Assembly (NCBI GenBank): GCA_001897355.1
Contig: MKST01000011.1
Span: 209,476 to 273,475 of the forward strand
DNA: 64,000 bases
Direction of reading: 5' to 3'
From: Solirubrobacterales bacterium 67-14
Lineage (GTDB): Bacteria; Actinomycetota; Thermoleophilia; Solirubrobacterales; 70-9
Made by a program: the position numbers and the translations under genes. Positions 8,083 to 17,051 of this stretch are shown here, one piece after another. Under the pieces are notes generated by a model, which had not been told where the DNA came from, searched no databases, and saw only the letters and a program-made list of their open reading frames with translations. The stretch's first letter is position 1. Each line of letters opens with the position of its first letter.

Positions 8083-8670
8083 ATGAAAGTTGTCAAGTCG
8101 CGACCGACGAGGAAAATGGCCCCACCCACCCGAACACCACGTGAGAGCTGGATCGAGGAAGGTCTACGCACCCTCGCCCGCGGCGGGCCCGACGCCGTCC
8201 GCATCGAACCCATGGCCAAGGCGCTGGGAGTCACCAAGGGCGGCTTCTACGGCCATTTCGGCGGTCGAAAGGAGTTCCTGAAGGCGATGCTCGACAGTTG
8301 GGAGCTGGCCACTACCGAGGAGACGATCGAACGGGTCGGGGCCGCCGACGCCGAGGCCGGATCCAGACTGCGACGACTGTTCGAACTCACCTCCGGCAGC
8401 ATCGTCGCGATCGACCTCGCGGTCCGCGATTGGGCCAGGCGCGACGAGGCGGTCGCCGAACGGGTCCGTCGCATCGACGCCCGTCGCATGGACTACCTGC
8501 GGTCGCTGTTCGCGGAAATCTGCTCCGGCCCGGACGAGGTCGAGGCCCGCACCATGCTGGCCTACTCACTCCTCATCGGCAACCGCTTCATCCAGGCCGA
8601 TCCCGGTTCACACAGCAGGGACGACCTCCTCGACCTGGCCCTGCGACACCTCGAAGCCGAAAAGCCGTGA
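8083..8670 (+). CDS. TetR-family transcriptional regulator
   Basis: A regulator of up to 195 residues with an N-terminal TetR helix-turn-helix (EEGLRTLARGGPDAVRIE, then MAKALGVTKGGFYGHFGGRKE) and an all-helical ligand domain. Two starts are possible: ATG 8083 and ATG 8116 (MAPPTRTP). The second has GAGG upstream and leaves more room for the operator palindrome at 8059-8072. It is divergent from the NmrA-like/enoyl-CoA hydratase pair and directly followed by a SRPBCC gene, so it probably represses both directions. Confidence 0.88.
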   Translation: MKVVKSRPTRKMAPPTRTPRESWIEEGLRTLARGGPDAVRIEPMAKALGVTKGGFYGHFGGRKEFLKAMLDSWELATTEETIERVGAADAEAGSRLRRLFELTSGSIVAIDLAVRDWARRDEAVAERVRRIDARRMDYLRSLFAEICSGPDEVEARTMLAYSLLIGNRFIQADPGSHSRDDLLDLALRHLEAEKP

Positions 8671-8675
8671 CTACC

Positions 8676-9137
8676 ATGGCCCGCATCGATGAAAACGATG
8701 GTGCCCTGCCCTATGTGGACGAGCACACGATCCAGATCGAGGCACCGCCCGAGCAGGCGTGGGATGCCTTGCAGCGCCACGCCGCCACGCTCGGTTTCCC
8801 GGAGAACAACCCCCTCGCCAAAGTCCTGGGAACCGACCCGCCGAGGGGTTTCGCGACCGCCGAGGTTCTCCCTGGCCGGCGGCTGACCCTGGCCGGCCAC
8901 CACCGCTTCGCCCGATATGAGCTCGCTTTCGAACTCACCCGGACAAGCGACGGCAAGGCCGAACTCCACGCCCGCACCTACGCGAAGTTCCCCGGCTTCC
9001 ACGGTCGCGTCTACCGCGCCCTCGTCATCGGCACGGGGGCCCACGCCCTCGCCACCAACCACATACTCAGGTCGATCCGGAACCGGGCCGCCGGAGGGAG
9101 TACGGCGAGCCGACCCCCGGATACCCCTATTTCTTGA
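8676..9137 (+). CDS. SRPBCC-superfamily protein
   Basis: A 153-residue protein with a START/polyketide-cyclase-like fold. The segment VDEHTIQIEAPPEQAWDALQ opens the domain and the long C-terminal helix ends HALATNHILRSIRNR. Such proteins bind hydrophobic ligands; no catalytic residue can be named here. ATG 8676 lies 5 nt beyond the tetR stop, and an in-frame GTG at 8667 would overlap that stop. It is therefore in the tetR operon. Its 3' end overlaps the secreted-protein gene on the other strand by 11 nt. Confidence 0.75.
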   Translation: MARIDENDGALPYVDEHTIQIEAPPEQAWDALQRHAATLGFPENNPLAKVLGTDPPRGFATAEVLPGRRLTLAGHHRFARYELAFELTRTSDGKAELHARTYAKFPGFHGRVYRALVIGTGAHALATNHILRSIRNRAAGGSTASRPPDTPIS

Positions 9138-10857
9138 CGCGGGCTGAAACCTTCAGGTTGGCCGGCTTCTGCCCGGGCCTCATGATCTTGAGCCGGAAGG
9201 TGAGCTTCTTTCCCTTGCGCACGCTCCTTGGCTTGGCGATGGCCGGCCGGCGAATGCCGACGGTCAGTGACTTGGCACCCTTGCCGGGCAGTCCGCGCAC
9301 CTTCAGCGTCCGGCCCTTGGCGATGACCTTCTTGCCGCGGATGCGCTTGCCGGCGGCCTTGACCACGATGCGCTTGCCGGCGCCCCGGCGCAGCTTCAGC
9401 GCCCGCGGCAGCTTGACCCGGACCGCGCGCATGGCGGCACCCCCCGACCTGACCCGGATCGAAACCCGGGGCCGGTGGCGCTTCGCCCCGGCGACCTTGA
9501 TCCGGGCCCGAGGCTTCTTGGCCTGGTTTCCGTTGCCGTTGCCGTTTCCGCCACCGCCCGGGCAGCTGCCGGTCTCGGTCGTCGGCAGGGTCTTGCTCAC
9601 GGTCTGACCCGCCTGTGAGGTGAAGTCGGCGTTGAAGGTCGAACTCTTGGCACAGAGGTTCCCGGTGACCCGCAGCAGGCCGGTCGGCCCGCCCGGGAAG
9701 ACCAGCTCGAAACGCGAGAGCGGCAGGTCCGGCAGGCCTTCGAACGTCGTCTCCACGCGCCCGTCCTTGAAGCCCGGGGAACCCAGGATCTTCAGGGGCA
9801 GCGGACCCTTCAGGTCCACCCCGAGCATGGGCAGGCCATCCCCGCCGACCACATACACGGGACCGGACAGATCCGAATCGAGCAGCGGACTGACCGCGGT
9901 CGCCTTCCCGACCTTGGTGGTCGCGGCGCACGAGCCGGTCTGGAAGTCATCCATCGAGCAGCTCTGCTCGAGGCGAGGGCCGTCGACCCCCAGCGCGTCC
10001 GGCAGGAGCACCGCCGCCCGCTGGTTGTTTGCCTCTCCGTCGGCCTGGGTTATCACCGAGGTCACGGTCGGTCGCGACCCCGGGGATAGTGACTTGCCGT
10101 CCCCGTCGACGTGGAGGCTGGCCTTCGGGTCGTAAGGCTGCGTCTTGCAGTTGGTCGATTCGAAGGTGGTCGTACCGGTCACCGCCGGGTCGCCCTCGGA
10201 CATCGCCCAAGAGCGGGCCGAGAACCCGGTCGTCTGGGTGCCGCATGAAGTCGGGTTGCGCATGAAGGCGCCGTCCAGGTCGAGGTCGATCGAGTTGATC
10301 TGGATCCCAGCCGGGACCAGGCTCAAGACCTTTGCTTCCTTGGGCAGGTCGGTGAGGATCGTGTCGAGCCCGAAATCCGGGCGCAGTTTCACTTGGACCT
10401 GATTGATGATCGGCGGCAGGAGCAGGTGGGTCGGGTCGGGCGGGCGCAGGACGATCCCGAGCCGGGCCGGCTCATCGGATTCCGGGGCCACGTTGTAGAC
10501 GCTGCCGTCGACGGTCAGGGGAACCAGGGACAGGGTGGTGAGGTGGACCGAGGTCGTCCCGATCTGGGATCCGGCGGGACAGCTGTCCGCGTTCAGCTGG
10601 TCGACCGAGCACTTCGGTACGGACTGCGGGTTCCCGGAAAGGCCCGGAGGCAGGCTGACCGTCAGGTCACGCAGCTGATCCGCCGGCGAGGTGATCTCGA
10701 GATGGGTGTGGAAATCGGAACGGACCCCCGCATCCGTGTTCGCCGGGGTCGCCTGGAGTCCGCTCAGGCCAAACGCAGCCTGAGCCGAAGGGGCGAACGC
10801 GAACAATCCCAGCGTTGCCAGCACCACAAACAACAGCGATCGTCTGAAAGTTCCCAT
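9127..10857 (-). CDS. Large secreted protein with basic C-terminal tail (Thermoleophilia type)
   Basis: A 576-residue exported protein of unknown function. It has a clean signal peptide ending FAPSAQAAFG. A long body follows with repeated cysteine-containing segments (CSVDQLNADSCPAGSQIG, CSMDDFQTGSCAATTKVG) that share the pattern C-x6-9-C-x3-5-IG/VG and look like internal repeats. The last 130 residues are rich in Lys, Arg and Gly, with short repeats such as KVRGLPGKGAKSLTVGIR, and end KVSARVKK. Proteins with this layout occur in several copies in Solirubrobacterales genomes (recall, not checked). The tail may bind wall polymers; that is conjecture. Confidence 0.8.
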   Translation of the reverse strand: MGTFRRSLLFVVLATLGLFAFAPSAQAAFGLSGLQATPANTDAGVRSDFHTHLEITSPADQLRDLTVSLPPGLSGNPQSVPKCSVDQLNADSCPAGSQIGTTSVHLTTLSLVPLTVDGSVYNVAPESDEPARLGIVLRPPDPTHLLLPPIINQVQVKLRPDFGLDTILTDLPKEAKVLSLVPAGIQINSIDLDLDGAFMRNPTSCGTQTTGFSARSWAMSEGDPAVTGTTTFESTNCKTQPYDPKASLHVDGDGKSLSPGSRPTVTSVITQADGEANNQRAAVLLPDALGVDGPRLEQSCSMDDFQTGSCAATTKVGKATAVSPLLDSDLSGPVYVVGGDGLPMLGVDLKGPLPLKILGSPGFKDGRVETTFEGLPDLPLSRFELVFPGGPTGLLRVTGNLCAKSSTFNADFTSQAGQTVSKTLPTTETGSCPGGGGNGNGNGNQAKKPRARIKVAGAKRHRPRVSIRVRSGGAAMRAVRVKLPRALKLRRGAGKRIVVKAAGKRIRGKKVIAKGRTLKVRGLPGKGAKSLTVGIRRPAIAKPRSVRKGKKLTFRLKIMRPGQKPANLKVSARVKK

Positions 10858-10908
10858 TGCGTCAGCGATACCCGCCTCGACCGAAAGCGAATCGGGGGAA
10901 CGCTCCGT

Positions 10909-11340
10909 TCACAACGCCCGGGTGAGCGCGGCGACGAAGGCCGCGCGGACGGCTCGCTGGTCCAGCTCGGCGATGCGCTTGATGGCTGCACCGCCGGGCA
11001 GATAGCGCCCAAGGTCGGCGAGGGTGATGCCGTCGGCGAGCGAGGCGACGACGGCACCATCGATCAGATGTCCGGCGATCTCCCCGACCAGCTCCGAGGC
11101 CTGCCCCGGTGGCACGGCGATGACGACGATCCGCGCCTTGGACGCGGCTTCGACGTTGTCCGTCGTGCCGTGCACGCCGTAGGCCTCGACGAGCTAGTTG
11201 ACACGCTCCTCGCTGCGGGCGGTCACCCAGACATCCTGCGCGGGAAGGCCTCCACCAAGCGATCCCTTGAGCAGGGCCTCCCCCATCGTGCCCGCGCCCA
11301 GGATCGCAACCGTCGCTGTCGAGCTACGCGTGACCTTCAT
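10909..11340 (-). pseudogene. proC: Decayed proC (pyrroline-5-carboxylate reductase)
   Basis: The frame starts at ATG 11340 (GGAG 5 nt upstream) and encodes a Rossmann start VAILGAGTMGEALLKG typical of ProC. It is broken by an in-frame TAG at 11194-11196, after which the same frame continues with IVVIAVPPGQASELVGEI. It then jumps from LADLGRYLPGG, the middle of ProC, straight to AAIKRIAELDQRAVRAAF, the end of ProC, so roughly 120 codons including the conserved MPNTP region are missing. The total is 144 codons against about 270. An intact proC must exist elsewhere if the cell makes proline by this route. Confidence 0.8.
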
Positions 11341-11465
11341 CCGGTCTCCTGTCTTTCGTGTACCGGGACCGACTACCTCAGATACTCGCCGATGAAGCCT
11401 GCGAATTGCGCCAAGGTACGTCGGCATCAGTCCGCCATCTTCGACGGGAACCTGGGCCGCAAAGA

Positions 11466-11509
11466 GGGGTGAGCGACGGGGATCGAACCCGCGACCGCCT
11501 GGACCACAA
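11466..11509 (-). other. tRNA-His 3'-half fragment (probable integration scar, att site)
   Basis: On the minus strand this stretch reads as the 3' half of a tRNA-His: anticodon loop TTGTGGT (anticodon GTG), 3' anticodon stem CCAGG, variable loop, T-arm GCGGG-TTCGATC-CCCGT and acceptor strand CGCTCAC plus C. The expected 5' half (acceptor strand and D-arm) is absent. Such 3' fragments mark the end of elements that integrate into tRNA genes. The orientation places the element at higher coordinates, and the intact tRNA would lie outside the window. Confidence 0.7.
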
Positions 11510-11625
11510 GCGCAGGCGACCATCTCGCCAGTCTATAAAAGCCGCCCATTTGCAGGGCTTTTGAAGGTGACTTGCCGGCAAATCGGAATCCAATGTGCGG
11601 CGATTAGAGGCGATGTACCGGGAGT

Positions 11626-11653
11626 CCAGGCACTCTCTCGCGGAAGTGCCTGG
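11626..11653. repeat. Inverted repeat in the gene-free stretch beside the tRNA scar
   Basis: CCAGGCACT (11626-11634) pairs perfectly with AGTGCCTGG (11645-11653) around a 10-nt loop. It lies in the roughly 360-bp interval (11341-11703) that holds no gene, only the tRNA fragment and this hairpin. It could be a terminator, or a binding site of the element's recombination proteins. Confidence 0.4.
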
Positions 11654-11703
11654 AATAGCGTCGGAGGTTCAAACCAGTATCGACATCCGCCCCCGGTGCT
11701 GTA

Positions 11704-12480
11704 GTGCGCGAGGCAATGCGTGAACCTGACAGAAGGCTACTTTGGGGAAGGGCGGCGGGTCGGTGCTCGATCTGCAACACGCCCTTGTCGCAAGGGGCCA
11801 CGGAAGCGGGCGATCTCGACACGCCGATTGCCGATGAGGCGCACATAGTGGGAGCTAAACCTGGCTCGGCACGGTTCCGGACGTTGTCCGATCTTGAGCG
11901 AGACGGTTACGAAAATCGCATCCTCCTGTGCCCCAGCGACCACCGCCTGATCGACCGCCAGCCAGAAGCATGGCCGGAAGAGCGCCTAAGACAGGTCAAG
12001 GGAGAGCACGAAGCGAAGATGCGGCGGCGGACAGACGACGCCGACGCCACCGAACCCTTCCCGGTGTTTAGGCCGGAACCGTTCGAGATGCCGCCGCTGT
12101 ATTCAGGGAAGGCCATCGCGGACGTCATAGGCGGTGCTGGCCTCCATCAGTTCGAATATGACGATCCCAAGAACGCGGATCAGAGAGATGCCACGAGGGC
12201 ATTCATCACAGCAGCATCTGACTGGATGGATGTCTGGGATGTAATTGGCACCGATGGTCGATTCGATGTAGATGAGAACATGAACGATCTCAACACGGAC
12301 CTTCATGCTGTCGGGCTCGTTGCTTTCGGGGCACAGACGTCGGTGAAAGTCGACTTCTGGGGAAGCGAAAGTCGCATGCAGCTCGCGGCAATCTGGATCC
12401 GGCGCATCGATCTAATTGCCGAAGAAGAGCGGTCCGGCGCGGAACCTCCTCCACCGTCAGGCGACGGAGTGGCTGAGTAA
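11704..12480 (+). CDS. HNH-endonuclease-like protein
   Basis: A 258-residue protein whose first 100 residues form a HNH-type module: a CSIC pair, then DEAHIVG, then NRILLCPSDHRLIDRQP, with the zinc-ligand and metal-histidine spacing of HNH nucleases. The remainder (about 120-258) has no family I can name. GTG 11704 is used; ATG 11716 is equally possible, and neither has a clear ribosome site. It is the first gene inside the presumed tRNA scar and is followed at once by a DUF5677-like gene, a pairing that suggests a defence or addiction role (inference). Confidence 0.65.
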   Translation: MREAMREPDRRLLWGRAAGRCSICNTPLSQGATEAGDLDTPIADEAHIVGAKPGSARFRTLSDLERDGYENRILLCPSDHRLIDRQPEAWPEERLRQVKGEHEAKMRRRTDDADATEPFPVFRPEPFEMPPLYSGKAIADVIGGAGLHQFEYDDPKNADQRDATRAFITAASDWMDVWDVIGTDGRFDVDENMNDLNTDLHAVGLVAFGAQTSVKVDFWGSESRMQLAAIWIRRIDLIAEEERSGAEPPPPSGDGVAE

Positions 12481-12541
12481 CGCCCGAGCGGCCGTCGGCG
12501 GCTGGCAGGTCGCTGGCGGCAGGTTCTTCCCAGGGCCGACG

Positions 12542-12554
12542 TACAATCTGTCCG
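12542..12554 (+). promoter_or_regulatory. Candidate -10 element for a leaderless transcript
   Basis: TACAAT at 12542-12547 matches the actinobacterial -10 consensus TAnnnT and ends 6 nt before GTG 12554. Transcription would then start at or next to the start codon, giving a leaderless mRNA. No convincing -35 is visible. Confidence 0.5.
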
Positions 12555-13315
12555 TGAATCGTCGGGAGGCATCTAGGGAGCGGTCGCAGAGGCTGGTCGA
12601 CCTTGCAATGGGGCATTTTCCCCAGGAACTCGAAGTTCGAGGGTTGAGTGGGGTGCCGGAACTTCTGGCTGCGGGTCTGATCTTGCGGCAATGCGAGATC
12701 GTTGAATCCGTCTTGGACCTTGGCTCCAGGCCGTCAGCGACCAGCGCCTCCATTCTGGTGCGGAGTCAGTTCGACCATGCCGTTACCCTCGCCTGGCTGG
12801 CGGCCGATCCTTCGGATGAGCGGTTGATGCATTTTCAACGAGACGACGCGAAGGCTAGGCTGGCGATTGAGCAGAAGACCTCCGAGCTAGGTGTCCACAT
12901 GATGGACGAGGCAACGAAGTCAGACTTGGAACGTCAGATGCGTGAACTGCCTGACGTGCAGGTGCCGCCTCTGGAGCGACGGGCCGTTCTCGCCGACGAT
13001 CACTGGTCTGGGTTGATCCCGGGGCTGCAAAAGGGCACGGCGGCGTCGTTCGGCGGGATCTACACACTTGCGTTCCGCCGATTCAGCGCCTACGAGCACG
13101 CGAGCCGAATGGGACTGAACGCGGTCGTCGACGACCTGCCCAACGGGGCGAAACTGGTTCACGCCGAAGTCCTCGACTTTGCGGAACACGGACCCTTCGG
13201 CCAAGCTCCTCTTCTGTTAGGACTCAGCCTGCTGATCGTGGCCAAGCGTTTTGAGTGGCCGGACATGGAATCGGTACTCCAGGTGTTCTCGGAAACCGCT
13301 CCCGGAGATGCCTGA
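12554..13315 (+). CDS. DUF5677-like protein of unknown function
   Basis: A 253-residue mostly helical protein. The segment SASILVRSQFDHAVTLAWLA, followed by MHFQRDDAKARLAIEQKT, resembles DUF5677-type proteins, some of which belong to HEPN-like groups found in accessory DNA. GTG 12554 is chosen because a TACAAT -10 element ends 6 nt before it. The frame is open upstream to 12416, overlapping the HNH gene, but that part shows no domain. The neighbouring HNH gene suggests a linked function. Identification is by pattern only. Confidence 0.55.
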   Translation: MNRREASRERSQRLVDLAMGHFPQELEVRGLSGVPELLAAGLILRQCEIVESVLDLGSRPSATSASILVRSQFDHAVTLAWLAADPSDERLMHFQRDDAKARLAIEQKTSELGVHMMDEATKSDLERQMRELPDVQVPPLERRAVLADDHWSGLIPGLQKGTAASFGGIYTLAFRRFSAYEHASRMGLNAVVDDLPNGAKLVHAEVLDFAEHGPFGQAPLLLGLSLLIVAKRFEWPDMESVLQVFSETAPGDA

Positions 13316-13434
13316 TTCTGCCGAGCCGGTCAGCGCCCGTCAGAAACGACGCCGAGGAGGATCCTAGGCGTACTGGCGATCGGTATCGCCTTGACGCCGT
13401 CACCCGGGACTAGAGCACAGCGCGAACAATCCGG

Positions 13435-14319
13435 TCAGCTCGGTAACGTTGCTCGGATGATTGCCGAACCCGCCTGGTCGTGGACGCGGTGAGTCTCCTG
13501 GATCTCGATCTCCTCGAACCCGGCGTCGGTCAGGTAGCTCTCGAACTCATCACGGGTCAGGGCGCCTGCGATGCATCCAGTCCACGCCTTCATGTCCTCG
13601 CGGGTCGCGTCGTCCATGTCGGGGTCGGCGACTACGTCGCTGACGGCGAACTGGCCGCCTGGGCGTAGGACTCGAGCGGCTTCGTGGAGAACGGTCGGCT
13701 TGTCGCCGGAGAGGTTGATCACGCAGTTGGAGATGATCACGTCGATCGAGTCGTCGGGCAGCGGGATGTTCTCGATTTCACCGCGGAGGAACTCGACGTT
13801 CTCAACGCCGGCCTCCTGCTGGTTTCGGCGGGCGAGGTCGAGCATCTCGTCGGTCATGTCGATCCCATACGCCTTGCCGGTCGGTCCGACTCGGCGGGCA
13901 GATAGGAGCACGTCGATACCTCCGCCGGAGCCGAGGTCGAGGACGGTCTGCCCTTCGGTGAGTTGCGCGACCGCGGTAGGGTTGCCGCAGCCGAGCGAAG
14001 CCAGTTGCGCTGCCTCGGGCAGAGCGTCGCGATCGTCGTCCTCATAGAGGTTGGAGCCGAAGACCGCTCGTTGCTCCTCGGTGATCACGGCGTCGTTCGC
14101 GCAGCACGAGGCGTCGCGTGAGCCGGCGTCCGTCGCGGCGGCGGCGTAGCGCTCCCGCACGACCTCGCGAATTCCCACCCCCGTGCTGTTCGTTTCCTTC
14201 CCGGCTGAGCATCCGCATCCGGGGCCATCGCCACAGCAGTCGGCTTTGGTCTCGGGCTCGCAGCAGTTCTCCTGGACTGCCGGCTCGCAGCAGTCCGACT
14301 TGGTCTCTAGCTCAGCCAT
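13435..14319 (-). CDS. arsM: Arsenite S-adenosylmethionine methyltransferase
   Basis: A 294-residue cytoplasmic methyltransferase that methylates As(III) using SAM and intracellular thiols. The SAM site reads [20 protein letters not shown]. The conserved arsenic-binding cysteines are in [12 protein letters not shown] and [10 protein letters not shown]. The first 45 residues contain repeated Cys-Cys pairs (DCCEP, NCCEP, DCCGD, GCGC), an arsenic-binding-like extension. ATG 14319 overlaps the end of arsR by 13 nt. It is co-transcribed with arsR from the operator block at 14665-14721. Confidence 0.93.
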   Translation of the reverse strand: MAELETKSDCCEPAVQENCCEPETKADCCGDGPGCGCSAGKETNSTGVGIREVVRERYAAAATDAGSRDASCCANDAVITEEQRAVFGSNLYEDDDRDALPEAAQLASLGCGNPTAVAQLTEGQTVLDLGSGGGIDVLLSARRVGPTGKAYGIDMTDEMLDLARRNQQEAGVENVEFLRGEIENIPLPDDSIDVIISNCVINLSGDKPTVLHEAARVLRPGGQFAVSDVVADPDMDDATREDMKAWTGCIAGALTRDEFESYLTDAGFEEIEIQETHRVHDQAGSAIIRATLPS

Positions 14320-14660
14320 GCGCTCAGTTCCTCGAGTTCTTCCGGGTTGACGTAATAGTAGGCCCACAGCCCCTGGCGCTCGGAGTCAACGATCCCAGCG
14401 TCGCGCAGCTTCTTGAGATGGTGCGACAAAGTCGACTGGCTGACGTCGAAGAGCGGCACCAACTCGCACACGCAGACCTTGCCGGCATGTTTGCGCAGCA
14501 CGTCGACCAGAGTGAGGCGGATCGGGTCACCGAGGGCTTTGGCGATCTTCGCCATGCGCTCCGCATGGGCGCGCTCGACGTCCGGGTAAACCACGGGTTC
14601 GCAGCAAGGCTGGCCGTTGGGGCTCTTCTGTTTCGGGGTGAGGGTCAGTTCGGGGCTCAT
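14307..14660 (-). CDS. arsR: ArsR-family arsenic-responsive repressor
   Basis: A 117-residue winged-helix repressor. Its DNA-binding region is SQSTLSHHLKKLRDAGIV, with the paired cysteines KVCVCEL on the recognition helix and another pair, PCCEP, near the N-terminus, all suited to bind As(III). The next gene, arsM, overlaps it. It is divergent from the GAPDH-arsJ pair, and the shared 57-bp promoter block recurs before arsC at 22.78 kb, so this protein is the likely controller of at least three arsenic transcripts. Confidence 0.92.
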   Translation of the reverse strand: MSPELTLTPKQKSPNGQPCCEPVVYPDVERAHAERMAKIAKALGDPIRLTLVDVLRKHAGKVCVCELVPLFDVSQSTLSHHLKKLRDAGIVDSERQGLWAYYYVNPEELEELSAWLS

Positions 14661-14664
14661 CGAA

Positions 14665-14721
14665 ATTCATCAAATCAGTTCCATTCACATTTGTCAATTG
14701 ATACGGTGACTCTCGATGAAG
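14665..14721. promoter_or_regulatory. ArsR operator/promoter block, copy A
   Basis: A 57-bp block between divergent arsR and GAPDH genes. 49 of 57 positions equal those at 22779-22835, and the core TCAATTGATACGGTG is unchanged. It contains two ATCAA/TTGAT-like half sites of the kind ArsR proteins bind. Control of both directions is inferred from position and conservation. Confidence 0.75.
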
Positions 14722-14745
14722 TCGGATAGCGAACAGGGAGACAAC

Positions 14746-15756
14746 GTGAGCGTCAAGGTCGGTATCAACGGTTTCGGCCGAATGGGACGTCTGACACTCC
14801 GAGCCGGCTGGGGAGTCCCCGGGATCGAGTTCGTCCACATCAACGAGCCAAAGGCCGACGCCGAGACCTCCGCGCACCTTCTCGCCTTCGACTCTGTCCA
14901 TGGCCGTTGGGACCGGGAGACCGAGGGTGAGCGGGAACAACTCGTCGTCGACGGTCGTTCGCTCGGCTACTCGGGCTCGTCCGAGCCGGGGCATGTGCTT
15001 TGGGATGACCACGGCGTCGATCTCGTTCTTGAGTGTTCCGGCAAGTTCCGCACCACCGAGAGCTTGGCCGGCTACTTCGATCGTGGCGTGAAGAAGGTGA
15101 TCGTTGCCGCACCGGTCAAGTCACCGGAGGCGTTGAACGTAGTCGTCGGGGTAAATGACGATCTCTTCGAACCGGCCGTTCACGACATCGTTACTGCCGC
15201 GTCGTGCACCACCAACTGCCTCGCCCCCATTGTCAAGGTGATCCATGAGGGGCTCGGCATCAAGCATGGGTCGATCACCACGCTGCACGATCTGACCAAC
15301 ACGCAGACGATCGTCGACGCACCCCACAAGGACCTCCGTCGCGCCCGGGCCGCGGGAATGTCGCTGATCCCGACCTCGACTGGATCGGCTTCCGCGATCG
15401 GGATGATCTTCCCGGAGCTTCAAGGGCGCCTGGACGGTCTCGCGGTTCGGGTGCCACTCCTCAATGCCTCACTCACCGACTGCGTCTTTGAAGTCGAGCG
15501 TGAGACGTCGATCGACGAAGTCAACGGCCTGCTCGAATCCGCCGCGGAAGGCGAACTCAAAGGCATCCTCGGCTACGAAAAGCGCCCCCTGGTTTCGATT
15601 GACTTCAAGGACGACCCTCGCTCCGGCGTAATCGATGCGCTCTCGACCAAGGTCACCAACAAGACCCAGGTCAAGATCCTCGCCTGGTACGACAACGAAT
15701 GGGGCTACGTCAACCGCATGGTCGAACTCGCCAAGATCGTGAGCGGCCGGGCTTAG
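14746..15756 (+). CDS. ArsJ-associated glyceraldehyde-3-phosphate dehydrogenase
   Basis: A 336-residue GAPDH in an arsenic operon. Enzymes of this group use arsenate in place of phosphate and make 1-arseno-3-phosphoglycerate, which ArsJ exports. NAD-binding start [18 protein letters not shown], catalytic Cys in ASCTTNC, substrate loop [12 protein letters not shown], and C-terminal [15 protein letters not shown] are all present. GTG 14746 is preferred: GGGAG lies 5 nt upstream, whereas ATG 14716 falls within the conserved operator block. The arsJ gene follows after 21 nt. Confidence 0.9.
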   Translation: MSVKVGINGFGRMGRLTLRAGWGVPGIEFVHINEPKADAETSAHLLAFDSVHGRWDRETEGEREQLVVDGRSLGYSGSSEPGHVLWDDHGVDLVLECSGKFRTTESLAGYFDRGVKKVIVAAPVKSPEALNVVVGVNDDLFEPAVHDIVTAASCTTNCLAPIVKVIHEGLGIKHGSITTLHDLTNTQTIVDAPHKDLRRARAAGMSLIPTSTGSASAIGMIFPELQGRLDGLAVRVPLLNASLTDCVFEVERETSIDEVNGLLESAAEGELKGILGYEKRPLVSIDFKDDPRSGVIDALSTKVTNKTQVKILAWYDNEWGYVNRMVELAKIVSGRA

Positions 15757-15777
15757 CTGCCGCTGGGGGATCATCCG

Positions 15778-17040
15778 ATGAGCACCACTCAAAGCCGCGG
15801 AGACCTCAGAAATTACGTCCTAGTCACCGGCGCCTACTGGGCCGACACGCTGGCCGACGGCGCCAGCCGGATGCTGGTGCTGTTCTACTTCTACCAGCTC
15901 GGCTATAGCCCCTTCGAAGTTGCCTCCCTCTTCCTCTTCTACGAGGTCTTCGGCATCGTCACCAACCTCGTCGGCGGCTGGATCGCCGCCAAGCTCGGCC
16001 TCAAGGCCACCCTCTTCTCCGGACTCTCGATCCAGATCCTCGCGCTCTGCATGCTCGGGCTCGCCCCGGAAAGCTGGCTGGTCGTTCCCTACGTCATGGC
16101 CTCCCAGGCGCTCTCCGGGATCGCCAAGGACCTGACCAAGATGAGTTCCAAGAGCGCGGTCAAGCTGGTCGTGCCAGAGGACTCGGAATCCTCGCTGTTC
16201 AAGTGGGTGGCAGTACTGACCGGATCGAAGAACGCCCTCAAAGGCGTCGGTTTCTTCCTCGGCGGTCTCCTGCTCACGGTGATCGGCTTCCAGAGCGCCA
16301 TGCTCCTCCTGGCCGCCATGGTCGCCACCGCACTGATCACCACGGCGGTGATGATGCACGGTGGGCTGGGACGCACCGACGCCACCGCGAAGTTCCGGCA
16401 CATGTTCTCCAACAACCGCTCGATCAACGTGCTCGCCGCCGCCCGCGTGTTCCTCTTCGCCTCGCGCGACGTCTGGTTCGTGGTCGGCCTCCCGGTCTAC
16501 CTGCGCACCGTTCTCGACTGGAGCTTCTGGCAGGTCGGGATCTTCCTCGCCGTCTGGGTGATCGGCTACGGGATAGTCCAGGCAAGCGCCCCCACCGTGA
16601 TGCAGCGCCGCGCCAAGGAAACCGGCCAGCTACCCGACGGCCGCAGCGCCACCTGGCTGGCTTTCCTACTGGCCGCCTTCCCCGCTGCCATCGCACTGGC
16701 ACTCACCGCGAATTTCGACCCGACCACGGTGCTCGTCGTCGGCCTGATCGCGTTCGGGATCGTCTTCGCGATGAACTCGGCCGTCCACTCATATCTGGTG
16801 CTCTCCTACGCCGACAACGACAAGGTCGCGATGAACGTCGGCTTCTATTACATGGCGAACGCCGGCGGGCGGCTCATGGGCACCGTCCTCTCGGGTGCGC
16901 TTTACCAGTGGTATGGACTCACTGGATGCCTTTGGGCCTCGGTGGTCTTCGTGCTCGCCGCGGGTTTCCTCTCATTCATGCTGCCCAGTTCTCCCCCGAC
17001 CACCGCGGGCCGATCGAAGGCTCGCCTTGCGACAGGGTAG
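15778..17040 (+). CDS. arsJ: ArsJ organoarsenical exporter (MFS)
   Basis: A 420-residue major-facilitator protein with about 12 membrane helices, matching ArsJ in its opening (YWADTLADGASRMLVLFYFYQLGYSPFEVA split over two helices) and in the conserved SGIAKDLTKMSSKSA and SNNRSINVLAAARVFLFASRD regions. With the preceding GAPDH it removes arsenate as 1-arseno-3-phosphoglycerate, which decays outside. It is 21 nt downstream of the GAPDH gene, and the pst-type regulator follows with its own control region. Confidence 0.92.
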   Translation: MSTTQSRGDLRNYVLVTGAYWADTLADGASRMLVLFYFYQLGYSPFEVASLFLFYEVFGIVTNLVGGWIAAKLGLKATLFSGLSIQILALCMLGLAPESWLVVPYVMASQALSGIAKDLTKMSSKSAVKLVVPEDSESSLFKWVAVLTGSKNALKGVGFFLGGLLLTVIGFQSAMLLLAAMVATALITTAVMMHGGLGRTDATAKFRHMFSNNRSINVLAAARVFLFASRDVWFVVGLPVYLRTVLDWSFWQVGIFLAVWVIGYGIVQASAPTVMQRRAKETGQLPDGRSATWLAFLLAAFPAAIALALTANFDPTTVLVVGLIAFGIVFAMNSAVHSYLVLSYADNDKVAMNVGFYYMANAGGRLMGTVLSGALYQWYGLTGCLWASVVFVLAAGFLSFMLPSSPPTTAGRSKARLATG

Positions 17041-17051
17041 CCCGTGCACCC

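Noticed and set aside
10393..11472. Plus-strand frame of 359 codons across the secreted-protein gene, the proC remnant and the tRNA scar
   Set aside because: No domain or start signal; it crosses several real features on the other strand.
11466..11520. A complete functional tRNA-His gene
   Set aside because: The 5' acceptor strand and D-arm are missing in the upstream sequence, and the 5' anticodon strand does not pair properly.
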